From Lachnospiraceae bacterium (lineage in GTDB: Bacteria > Bacillota > Clostridia > Lachnospirales > Lachnospiraceae), in assembly GCA_017553505.1 (NCBI GenBank), contig JAFZLD010000024.1:1-41774 (forward strand): DNA of 41,774 nt. The letters run 5' to 3'. The notes under the pieces are model-generated. The model saw only the letters and a list, made by a program, of their open reading frames with translations. It had not been told where the DNA came from and ran no database searches. A program made the position numbers and the translations under genes. Below, one piece after another: positions 18,540 to 25,530 of the stretch. Position 1 is the stretch's first letter; every line of letters begins with the position of its first letter.

Positions 18540-18800
18540 ATGGGAATAACAGAAAGTGTAAAAAATGCTTTGGATACAGTGGGATGTTTTGTACCGGAAG
18601 GAAATGAGGATTTTGATTTAAGAGAGTATTTGTTTGACTCGTTAACGTTTGTTTCTTTCATGATTGAAATTGAAAATTTACTGGGGATAAGTCTTCCCGA
18701 TGAGGTGCTGAATTTCGAATTGCTGGCTTCATTTAACGGATTTGTGGAACTCATTGGTGAGTATACCAAGGAGAAGCAGGCGCTTGAGGTAACGGTTTAG
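18540..18800 (+). CDS. Acyl-carrier-like protein of the peptide cluster
   Basis: This 86-residue acidic helical protein has the carrier motif 'FDSLTFVSFMIEIE' with Ser34 in the Asp-Ser-Leu position for a 4'-phosphopantetheine arm, followed by 'LGISLPDEVL', the usual helix II-III pattern of acyl carrier proteins. It starts 2 bases after the radical SAM gene with GGAGCGGAGG upstream. It resembles the 'peptide maturation system acyl carrier-related' family (TIGR04069, from memory). The intact Ser suggests it is truly loaded with an acyl or aminoacyl group, possibly handed on by the BtrH-like protein. No dedicated adenylation enzyme is visible in the locus. Confidence 0.85.
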   Translation: MGITESVKNALDTVGCFVPEGNEDFDLREYLFDSLTFVSFMIEIENLLGISLPDEVLNFELLASFNGFVELIGEYTKEKQALEVTV

Positions 18801-18822
18801 TTATCGATTGGGTGCAAGAATA
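18801..18822 (+). repeat. Left arm of inverted repeat flanking the precursor genes
   Basis: This 22-base segment begins right after the ACP-like stop codon. Its reverse complement recurs at 19228-19249 with 18 of 22 matches, including the uninterrupted 11-base core TGGGTGCAAGA. Confidence 0.8.
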
Positions 18823-18860
18823 TGATTAAAACAAATTCCAAAATATAAAGGAGAAACAAT

Positions 18861-19010
18861 ATGAAGAAGACTTTAGTTAAACCTGTTGAAAAGAAAGAAA
18901 TGGCTACAAAGGTTGAATTACAGAGAAAAGTTACAGGTGACGAATGCACAATTAACCAGACCAACTGTGTAGTTGGATGCGCTTGCTCAGGTACTGTTGA
19001 CGTAATGTAA
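18861..19010 (+). CDS. Cys-rich RiPP precursor peptide 1 (49 aa)
   Basis: The peptide has a leader (MKKTLVKPVEKKEMATKVEL then QRKVTGDE) and a C-terminal core from about residue 29: CTINQTNCVVGCACSGTVDVM, in two blocks CTINQTNC and VVGCACSGTVDVM. Its Cys are at 29, 36, 40 and 42 (C-x6-C-x3-C-x-C). AAGGAGAAA lies upstream of the ATG. It is 42/49 identical to precursor 2; six of the seven differences are in the core. The size, lysine-rich leader, Cys-rich tail and position beside a radical SAM/SPASM maturase and an ACP-like gene fit the Clo7bot type of Cys-rich peptide. It is below normal gene-calling length and easy to miss. The modification is inferred. Confidence 0.88.
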   Translation: MKKTLVKPVEKKEMATKVELQRKVTGDECTINQTNCVVGCACSGTVDVM

Positions 19011-19051
19011 TATTTTTGTTTCTTAATTCCAAAATATAAAGGAGAAATAAT

Positions 19052-19201
19052 ATGAAGAAGACTTTAGTTAAACCCGTTGAAAAGAAAGAAATGGCTACAA
19101 AGGTTGAATTACAGAGAAGAGTTACAGGTGACGAATGTACAGTTAATCAGGGTAACTGTGTAGTTGGATGCTCTTGCTCGGCTACTGTTGACATTCTTTA
19201 A
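19052..19201 (+). CDS. Cys-rich RiPP precursor peptide 2 (49 aa)
   Basis: This is a tandem copy of precursor 1, start to start 191 bases, with the same upstream block (AATTCCAAAATATAAAGGAG). The leader differs only at residue 23 (K to R). The core differs at residues 31 (I/V), 34 (T/G), 41 (A/S), 44 (G/A), 48 (V/I) and 49 (M/L). The Cys at 29, 36, 40 and 42, and the VVGC and TVD motifs, are kept. The pattern (fixed leader, changing core, mostly conservative changes, Cys kept) shows recent duplication under selection for the modifying enzyme. The two products may act as a pair, as in two-peptide bacteriocins, or be simple variants. Confidence 0.88.
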   Translation: MKKTLVKPVEKKEMATKVELQRRVTGDECTVNQGNCVVGCSCSATVDIL

Positions 19202-19227
19202 TTTTTTAGTTAGTCAAAAATAATATT

Positions 19228-19249
19228 TAGTCTTGCACCCATATGATAA
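19228..19249 (+). repeat. Right arm of inverted repeat flanking the precursor genes
   Basis: Reverse complement of 18801-18822 with 18/22 matches and core TCTTGCACCCA. It lies 26 bases after the precursor 2 stop codon. In RNA the two arms could pair and enclose the ~400-base precursor segment; in DNA they look like cassette ends. No transposase is nearby. Confidence 0.75.
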
Positions 19250-19263
19250 ATGATTTGTGTTTC

Positions 19264-19286
19264 GGCAGAGCCGTAAGGGCTCTGCC
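19264..19286 (+). terminator. Stem-loop between precursors and protease gene (attenuator or processing site)
   Basis: Perfect 9-bp stem GGCAGAGCC / GGCTCTGCC with loop GTAAG, not followed by a T run. It lies between the highly expressed-looking precursor genes and the ribosome site of the protease gene at 19312. A partial terminator or mRNA end-protecting structure would give more precursor than enzyme. Confidence 0.55.
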
Positions 19287-19311
19287 GGTCGCAAACAAAG
19301 GGGATAGTAAT

Positions 19312-21123
19312 ATGAAAATGGCAATTATAGATACCGGTGTATCCAAAGAAATGACGGAAAGATATCCGGATATCGACGGAGTGGCAGTAAGACTGTCAGA
19401 AGAAAAAGTAATAATAGATTCTGATTTTGAAGATGAAATCGGTCATGGGACATCAATAGTGGGAATAGTCAAATCCCATGTGCCTGATTTGAAAATATAC
19501 GCTGTAAAGGTCAATGTCGGTAAAGACGAAGCAGGTCATTGTGAATCAATGATTGAGGCGCTTAAGTATGTAAACAGAGAGATTAAGCCTGACATTATTA
19601 ACCTCAGTATGAGCGTCTGCGATACAGAGAAGCTGGAAGAATTGTACGAAGTATGTGCGGATATTTATAAAAATGGCACGGTACTTGTTGCTGCATTTGA
19701 TAATGAAGGTGCAATAGCATACCCGGCTGCTTTTGACTGCGTAGTAGGTGTAACATCGGCAGATGCCATTACCAAAAACAACAGTTACATGCGCGTAAAC
19801 AGCAGATTCATAAATGCGTGCGCCAAGGGAAGGGCTCAGAGGGTTACCGAACTCAATAACGAGATTATGATAAGACTGGGCGACAGTCTGGCTTGCGCGC
19901 ATTTTTCGGGAATGTTGGCGCAAAAAATGAAATCAGACAATATCTCGTCGCGTAAAGCTCTTGAGGAAATGGGTATTGATATCGGTTGCCCCTCCGGAAA
20001 GTTCCACGAAGAATATGAGGCTCCGATTGATTTCGTTACGGGAGGGAAGGCGGTGTTGTTTCCTTACAATAAGGAGATGCACAGTTTGGTACGTTTCTAT
20101 GATCTTCTGGATTTTGAAATTGCGGGAATATTTGATGTAAGAAGATCGGGGAAAGTCGGGATGAGTCTTAAGCTTCAGAAGGGTGAAGAGATAATTCCGA
20201 TAACGGTTGGTAAAGTCGAGTCTATGAGTGAAACGGAATATGACATGCTCATAGTGGGACATACTGATGAATTGGCATACACAGATACGTCTTTGGATGT
20301 GTCGGAAATAATCAGGGAAAACTTACGTGCGGGTAAGAAGGTATATTCTTTTGACGATTTTGCTGATGAGGAAATCACAGAGTATAAGAAGCGTGGAATG
20401 TTTTTTTCTCCGCAGATACACATAGATACCGACAGAATTGCGCCGTTTGGCAAGCTTTTCAGAACGAGAGTGCCGGTTATCGGTGTGTTCGGCACCCGCA
20501 GTAAACAGGGAAAATGGACATTACAACTGGAACTCAGAAGACGATTCTTAAAGGACGGTTATAATCTGGGAGAGCTTGGTACAGAGCCCACGGCGTACCT
20601 TTTCGGAATGGATTCCTGCTATCATTTCGGTTATAACTCAATAAAGAAATATGATAATTACGAGAGAATAGCGCATATCAACGGTATCATCCACGACATG
20701 ACGATTAAAAAGAAAGACATAATTCTCGCAGGATCGCAGTCGCAGACGTTAAGCAATAATGCCGGCAATATTTCGGGATATGCAATAGACCAGTATATAT
20801 TCATGCAGGCGCTTCAGCCCGATGCAGTTATTCTTTCGGTACGTTATGAAGACAAACCCGAATATATAAAATCCACCATACAGTTTATGGAAGCCGCCGT
20901 ATCCTGCAAGGTTCTTTCTCTTGTTATTTTCCCCAACAAGGAAAAATGGGGCAATGATAAGGATCTAAAAATCAGCGAGGAAGAACTGAAAGAATACAAG
21001 AAAAAAGTTCAAAAATGCCTTGGCAGGGAAATAGAGGTTTACCGTCTGGAACAGGAAAGCGATTTGGATAAAGTATATGACGGAATAATAGATTTTTTTG
21101 CCGCAAATGAAGATGCGATGTAA
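19312..21123 (+). CDS. Subtilisin-like protease fused to peptide-maturation domain
   Basis: This 603-residue two-part protein starts with a compact S8 domain (about 1-225) carrying D7 (IDTGV), H45 (GHGTS), N131 for the oxyanion hole and S192 in GDSLACAHFSG, so the catalytic set is complete. There is no signal peptide, so it acts inside the cell, probably cutting the precursor leader. Residues about 245-603 ('AVLFPYNKEMHSLVRFYDLL') resemble the TIGR04066 peptide-maturation family (from memory). They contain a P-loop-like GTRSKQGKWT (394-403), like the DUF1611 C-terminal domain. The ATG at 19312 follows AAAGGGGA; an upstream ATG at 19243 would run through the hairpin. Confidence 0.82.
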   Translation: MKMAIIDTGVSKEMTERYPDIDGVAVRLSEEKVIIDSDFEDEIGHGTSIVGIVKSHVPDLKIYAVKVNVGKDEAGHCESMIEALKYVNREIKPDIINLSMSVCDTEKLEELYEVCADIYKNGTVLVAAFDNEGAIAYPAAFDCVVGVTSADAITKNNSYMRVNSRFINACAKGRAQRVTELNNEIMIRLGDSLACAHFSGMLAQKMKSDNISSRKALEEMGIDIGCPSGKFHEEYEAPIDFVTGGKAVLFPYNKEMHSLVRFYDLLDFEIAGIFDVRRSGKVGMSLKLQKGEEIIPITVGKVESMSETEYDMLIVGHTDELAYTDTSLDVSEIIRENLRAGKKVYSFDDFADEEITEYKKRGMFFSPQIHIDTDRIAPFGKLFRTRVPVIGVFGTRSKQGKWTLQLELRRRFLKDGYNLGELGTEPTAYLFGMDSCYHFGYNSIKKYDNYERIAHINGIIHDMTIKKKDIILAGSQSQTLSNNAGNISGYAIDQYIFMQALQPDAVILSVRYEDKPEYIKSTIQFMEAAVSCKVLSLVIFPNKEKWGNDKDLKISEEELKEYKKKVQKCLGREIEVYRLEQESDLDKVYDGIIDFFAANEDAM

Positions 21124-21141
21124 TCGTTACAAGGAGTTTAC

Positions 21142-22923
21142 ATGAGAAAAATATGGCTGTTTATCAAAAGAATATGCTACCTTATCGGATTGTGTGCCAA
21201 AGAGTCGCCGAAGATGATTCTTATTGACGGTTTTTTTGGAATTGTGGTGGCGATGCAGTCGTTATTGTATATCATTATTCCCAAATTAATCTTGGATGCG
21301 CTTATATATGATAAGGATGGGATGAGAGCAATTCTTCTTATTGTCGCGCTTGGCGTGGGAGAGGCAATTGCCGAGCATGTTCTTGCCTTTATTTCGGACC
21401 TGGCCGGAGTGTACAATGAGAAGGTGGCGCACGACTTGCTTTTGCGGCTTTCGGAAAAAGCAACAAGAGTTAATTACGGAGCAATGAGAAGGCATGAAGT
21501 TATCGATAAGTACCAGCAGGCACAGAATGCCACTTTCGGTTTGGAGAACAAGGTGGCGGTTCTGCTTTGTGACTTCTTTTCAAATATCGTAAAGTTCGTG
21601 ACGATTTTTGCCGTAGTTTCAACTGTAAGCGGGTGGATGGCTCTTATTATTGTAGTACTTGTTTTTGCAAAGATGTTTGTGATGGACAGAGCCAATGATA
21701 AAGATATGGCTTTAAGGATAAGGGACAACAGCGAGAATGTACATTACGGATATGTTACCGAACTTTGCCAGAAACTCACCTTTGCCAAAGAAGTAAGAAC
21801 ATACAATTTAAAGCCTTTTGTCCTGAATAAATTTGAAAATTCGAAAAACAGGAAGCTTGAAATTGCCAAAGAACGTATACGCGTGGGCGGCATTTCCGCA
21901 GTGCTTGAAAGCTTTATGGATATGCTGATGTTGGCGGCCGCTTATGTAATGATAATTGTGAGATATATAAAGGGTGCGGTGAGCATTTCGATATTCTCGG
22001 TGTATCTTACCGCTGTATCCGAGGCGTATCATACCATTTCGGAGATTATGAGAGTCGGCGTTCTTTTGCGAGACACAAACAGACAGGTAGAGCAGTATAT
22101 TGAATTTATGGATTTCCCGGAACAGACGAGCTTAAAGCAATCGGATGGTTCTGTGGGAGTGGTCGATAAGCCTTTGGTCGTTGAATTTAGAAATGTTTCC
22201 TTTAAGTATCCGGGAACAGACAATTATGTGTTGAAAAACGTAAGCGTTAAGTTCAGCCCCGGTTCCAAAATCGGAATAGTGGGAGAAAACGGCGCAGGAA
22301 AGTCTACCTTTATCAATTTGCTCCTACGCTTTTATGACGTGGAAGAAGGAGAGATTCTTTTAAACGGGAAGAATATCAAAGAAATTGATTATGACGAGTA
22401 TATGAAGCTTTTCTCAATCGTACCGCAGAATTATGCGTTGTTCTTCTTTGATATATACGAGAACATTGCCTTTGACAGGAAAGATGACAAGCGTTGTGAC
22501 AGTGCACTTAATAAGGTCGGAATGCTTGAAAAGGTCGAAGGGCTTACTTGGAAAAAGAACACCTTTATGTCAAAGTGGTTTGCAAAGGGATGCGATTTCT
22601 CGGGAGGCGAGAAGCAACGGTTTGCCATAGCAAGAAGTTTCTTTAACGAAGCACCGATAATGATAATGGATGAGCCCAATGCTGCGATAGATCCTCTTGC
22701 AGAAAAAAAGATTAATGATTCGATTAAAGCCATAGGAAGAGATAAACTTGTAATCAGCATTTCACACAGGCTTTCGATGACCAAGGACTGCGATATGATT
22801 CTGGTATTCGAAGACGGTGAAATAAAGGAAAAAGGAACCCATGCGGAATTGATAGAATTGGGCGGGGTGTATCGGGAGGCTTTCTATACTCAGGCGCGCC
22901 ACTACATATCTGAGGCGGTTTAA
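21142..22923 (+). CDS. ABC exporter (fused membrane and ATPase domains), peptide cluster copy 2
   Basis: This 593-residue half-transporter has N-terminal helices (about 25-320) and an ATPase with Walker A GENGAGKST (from 381), signature FSGGEKQ (487-492), Walker B IMIMDEP (D510, E511) and ISHRLS. AAGGAG precedes the ATG, 18 bases after the protease gene. It is clearly paralogous in layout to the exporter at 15378 but diverged ('DEPNAAID' here against 'DEPTAALS' there). The two may form a heterodimer or export different cargo. No peptidase domain is present, consistent with the separate cytoplasmic S8 protease. Confidence 0.88.
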   Translation: MRKIWLFIKRICYLIGLCAKESPKMILIDGFFGIVVAMQSLLYIIIPKLILDALIYDKDGMRAILLIVALGVGEAIAEHVLAFISDLAGVYNEKVAHDLLLRLSEKATRVNYGAMRRHEVIDKYQQAQNATFGLENKVAVLLCDFFSNIVKFVTIFAVVSTVSGWMALIIVVLVFAKMFVMDRANDKDMALRIRDNSENVHYGYVTELCQKLTFAKEVRTYNLKPFVLNKFENSKNRKLEIAKERIRVGGISAVLESFMDMLMLAAAYVMIIVRYIKGAVSISIFSVYLTAVSEAYHTISEIMRVGVLLRDTNRQVEQYIEFMDFPEQTSLKQSDGSVGVVDKPLVVEFRNVSFKYPGTDNYVLKNVSVKFSPGSKIGIVGENGAGKSTFINLLLRFYDVEEGEILLNGKNIKEIDYDEYMKLFSIVPQNYALFFFDIYENIAFDRKDDKRCDSALNKVGMLEKVEGLTWKKNTFMSKWFAKGCDFSGGEKQRFAIARSFFNEAPIMIMDEPNAAIDPLAEKKINDSIKAIGRDKLVISISHRLSMTKDCDMILVFEDGEIKEKGTHAELIELGGVYREAFYTQARHYISEAV

Positions 22924-22943
22924 ATATAGCATCAGCCCAAGGA

Positions 22944-23030
22944 ATGACATTCGGAATAATCGGACTTATAGGAGGGGTAAAGGCTTTACAGAGAGTATAC
23001 CTCATAGGCTCCAAAGCTACAAAAGAGTAA
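22944..23030 (+). other. Short ORF or gene remnant (28 codons) at the end of the peptide locus
   Basis: An open frame encodes 28 residues (MTFGIIGLIGGVKALQRV, then YLIGSKATKE) and continues upstream in frame to 22924. It looks like the hydrophobic tail of a lost membrane protein. AAGGA abuts the ATG with no spacing, so independent translation is doubtful. It may mark a junction where the island was joined to the backbone. Confidence 0.25.
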
Positions 23031-23040
23031 GAGTTTTTTG

Positions 23041-23069
23041 TTGCCCGTAAGCGTGTAATTTTGTATAAT
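23041..23069 (+). promoter_or_regulatory. Strong sigma-A-type promoter of the tex gene
   Basis: TTGCCC and a perfect TATAAT with a 17-base spacer, 50 bases before the tex ATG. Confidence 0.8.
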
Positions 23070-23118
23070 GTAGGGGTGCGAAAAGCGCTAGATTTTGGAG
23101 TATGAGAGGTTATTTTGA

Positions 23119-25476
23119 ATGGATATTTGTAAGAAAATTTCCGAAGAACTGAAGGTACAGAAATGGCAGGTTGAGGCTGCCGTTAAGTTGATTGATGAGG
23201 GAAACACCATCCCTTTTATTGCAAGATATCGTAAGGAGGCTACGGGTACTCTTAATGACGAGCAGCTCCGCGACCTTTTCGAGCGTCTAACATATCTTCG
23301 CAATCTTGAAGAAAAGAAAGAAACCGTCCTTGCAAGCATCGAGTCACAGGGTATGCTTACGGACGAGTTAAGAGATAAGATTATTGCCGCAGAGACCATG
23401 GTGCTGGTAGAGGACTTGTATCGCCCTTACAGACCCAAGCGTAAGACCAGAGCCTCGGTAGCCAAAGAAAAGGGTCTTGAACCTCTTGCTCAGTTCATCC
23501 TTGAAATGTCTGCGACCGAGCCCGTTATTAATGAAGCAGCTAAGTTCATTAACGAGGAGAAAGAAGTCAAGACTGCAGAGGACGCGCTTCAGGGTGCCAA
23601 GGACATTATTGCAGAGAGCATTTCCGATAATGCGGATTACAGAACATATATCAGAGACATTACTTTTGACGAAGGTATCATCGCTTCGACTGCCAAGGAC
23701 GAGAAGGCTCAGTCTGTGTACGAAATGTACTACGCTTACGAGGAGCCTGTTAAGAAGGTTGCCGGTCACAGAGTGCTTGCGCTTAACCGCGGCGAGGCAG
23801 AGAAGGTATTGACTGTTAAGGTCAATGCTCCCGAAGAGCGTATTTTAAGATTCCTCGAGACCAAAACCATCACTCAGGACAACGAATTTACCACACCTAT
23901 CCTCAAGGAAGTGTGTGAGGACGCATACGACAGACTTATTGCTCCCGCCATTGAGCGTGAGATTAGAAATATGCTTACGGAGAAGGCTGAAGACGGCGCT
24001 ATCGACGTATTCGGTAAGAACTTAGAACAGCTTCTTATGGCACCCCCCATTGTGGGCAAGACCGTTCTCGGCTGGGACCCTGCGTTCAGAACCGGTTGTA
24101 AGATTTGCGTAGTCGATCCTACCGGTAAGGTGCTCGACACTTGCGTGGTATATCCTACCGAGCCTCAGAACAAGGTAGAAGAGACCAAGGTTACCATCAA
24201 GAAGCTTATCAAGAAGTACGGCGTTAACCTTATTTCTCTTGGTAACGGTACCGCATCCCGCGAGTCCGAGCGCGTAATTGTAGATATTATCAAAGAGCTA
24301 GATACTCCCGTTTCATATGTAATCGTTAACGAGGCAGGCGCCAGCGTATACTCCGCAAGTAAGCTTGCTACTGAAGAGTTCCCCAACTTCGACGTGGGAC
24401 AGCGTTCTTCCGCATCCATGGCCCGCAGACTTCAGGACCCTCTTGCAGAGCTTGTTAAGATCGATCCCAAGTCCATCGGCGTAGGTCAGTACCAGCACGA
24501 CATGGACCAAAAGAAACTCTCCGACGCGCTTTCGGGCGTAGTGGAAGACTGCGTTAACAAGGTAGGTGTAGACATTAACACAGCATCCGCACCCCTTCTT
24601 GAGTACATTTCCGGTATTTCCAAGGTTATCGCAAGAAACATCGTAGAATACCGTGAAAAGAACGGACGCTTCAGAAACAGAAACGAACTCTTATCCGTTC
24701 CGAAGCTTGGACCGAAGGCTTTCGAGCAGTGCGCAGGTTTCCTTCGCATCGCTGACGGCGACAACCCTCTCGATATGACTTCCGTTCACCCCGAGTCTTA
24801 CGAAGCAGCCATGAAGCTTCTTAAGAAGCTTGGCATGACCATGGAAGACGTTAAGGAGAACTGGAAGAAGACCTCTCAGGCGGCCAAGGAAGCCGCCAAG
24901 GCTCCTGCACCGAAACCTCAGAAGCCCAAGGAACAGAAGATAGTAATTAAGAATACCAATACAGCCATGGGCGCAGCACTTGCGGCTGCTCTCGGTAACA
25001 GCTTTGTAGCTCCTGCAGAAGAGCCCAAGGCACAGAAGTCAGCTCCCAAGGCTGCATCTACAAGCCTTCTTACCAAGGTAGGCGACCTTAAGAAGACCGC
25101 TACAGAGCTCGGCATCGGCGAGATTACCCTTGAAGATATCGTTAAGGAGCTCGACAAGCCCGCACGTGACCCTCGTGCCGACATGCCCGCACCCATCTTA
25201 AGAAGCGACGTTCTCGACATGAAGGACTTAAAGCCCGGCATGATTCTTAAGGGAACTGTAAGAAACGTTATCGACTTCGGCGTATTTGTAGACATAGGAG
25301 TTCACCAGGACGGCCTTGTACACATTTCAAGAATCACCGACAGATACATCAAGCACCCGCTTGAAGCAGTAAGCGTAGGCGATGTTGTAGACGTTAAGGT
25401 TCTTGACGTGGATCTTCAGAAGAAGAGAATCAGCCTCACCATGAGACTTGATGAGAAGACGCCCGCAGGCAAGTAA
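23119..25476 (+). CDS. tex: Tex-like S1 RNA-binding protein (transcription accessory protein)
   Basis: This 785-residue cytoplasmic nucleic-acid-binding protein follows the Tex plan: N-terminal helical region ('TIPFIARYRKEATGTLNDEQLRDL' style motif), YqgF/RNase H-like domain (about 325-450; 'GWDPAFRTGCKICVVDPTGK'), helix-hairpin-helix region ('ISGISKVIARNIVEYREKNG', about 495-560), and a C-terminal S1 domain (about 710-780; 'GMILKGTVRNVIDFGVFVDI'). A linker rich in Ala, Pro and Lys (about 590-665) makes it somewhat longer than usual. Tex proteins affect transcription and RNA processing and are conserved housekeeping genes. It has its own promoter and ends the AT-rich accessory region. Confidence 0.95.
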   Translation: MDICKKISEELKVQKWQVEAAVKLIDEGNTIPFIARYRKEATGTLNDEQLRDLFERLTYLRNLEEKKETVLASIESQGMLTDELRDKIIAAETMVLVEDLYRPYRPKRKTRASVAKEKGLEPLAQFILEMSATEPVINEAAKFINEEKEVKTAEDALQGAKDIIAESISDNADYRTYIRDITFDEGIIASTAKDEKAQSVYEMYYAYEEPVKKVAGHRVLALNRGEAEKVLTVKVNAPEERILRFLETKTITQDNEFTTPILKEVCEDAYDRLIAPAIEREIRNMLTEKAEDGAIDVFGKNLEQLLMAPPIVGKTVLGWDPAFRTGCKICVVDPTGKVLDTCVVYPTEPQNKVEETKVTIKKLIKKYGVNLISLGNGTASRESERVIVDIIKELDTPVSYVIVNEAGASVYSASKLATEEFPNFDVGQRSSASMARRLQDPLAELVKIDPKSIGVGQYQHDMDQKKLSDALSGVVEDCVNKVGVDINTASAPLLEYISGISKVIARNIVEYREKNGRFRNRNELLSVPKLGPKAFEQCAGFLRIADGDNPLDMTSVHPESYEAAMKLLKKLGMTMEDVKENWKKTSQAAKEAAKAPAPKPQKPKEQKIVIKNTNTAMGAALAAALGNSFVAPAEEPKAQKSAPKAASTSLLTKVGDLKKTATELGIGEITLEDIVKELDKPARDPRADMPAPILRSDVLDMKDLKPGMILKGTVRNVIDFGVFVDIGVHQDGLVHISRITDRYIKHPLEAVSVGDVVDVKVLDVDLQKKRISLTMRLDEKTPAGK

Positions 25477-25496
25477 ATAAAGATAGACACAAAAAT

Positions 25497-25528
25497 AGCG
25501 GAGTTCCCGAAAAGGAGCTCCGCTTTTA
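25497..25528. terminator. Bidirectional terminator between convergent tex and MATE genes
   Basis: 11-bp stem AGCGGAGTTCC / GGAGCTCCGCT (one wobble), 6-base loop, with TTTT on one side and AAAAA on the other. It serves both converging genes. Confidence 0.9.
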
Positions 25529-25530
25529 TA

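Larger units (their letters stand above)
18832..19201 (+). repeat. Tandem duplication containing the two precursor genes
   Basis: Two direct repeat units, offset by 191 bases, each contain AATTCCAAAATATAAAGGAG plus a 150-base coding region. The leader-coding halves differ by only two bases over about 85; the core halves are more diverged. Confidence 0.85.

Noticed and set aside
18801-19249. Transposon or insertion sequence bounded by the inverted repeat
   Set aside because: No transposase inside or nearby, and no clear target duplication; kept only as an inverted repeat of unknown role.
19243-19311. Upstream ATG for the S8 protease gene
   Set aside because: It would be translated through a 9-bp hairpin and the inverted repeat arm; the ATG at 19312 has AAAGGGGA and begins directly with the IIDTG catalytic strand.
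22944-23030. Immunity peptide gene at the end of the cluster
   Set aside because: Hydrophobic and well placed, but the ribosome site abuts the ATG and the frame stays open upstream, which fits a remnant better than a small gene.
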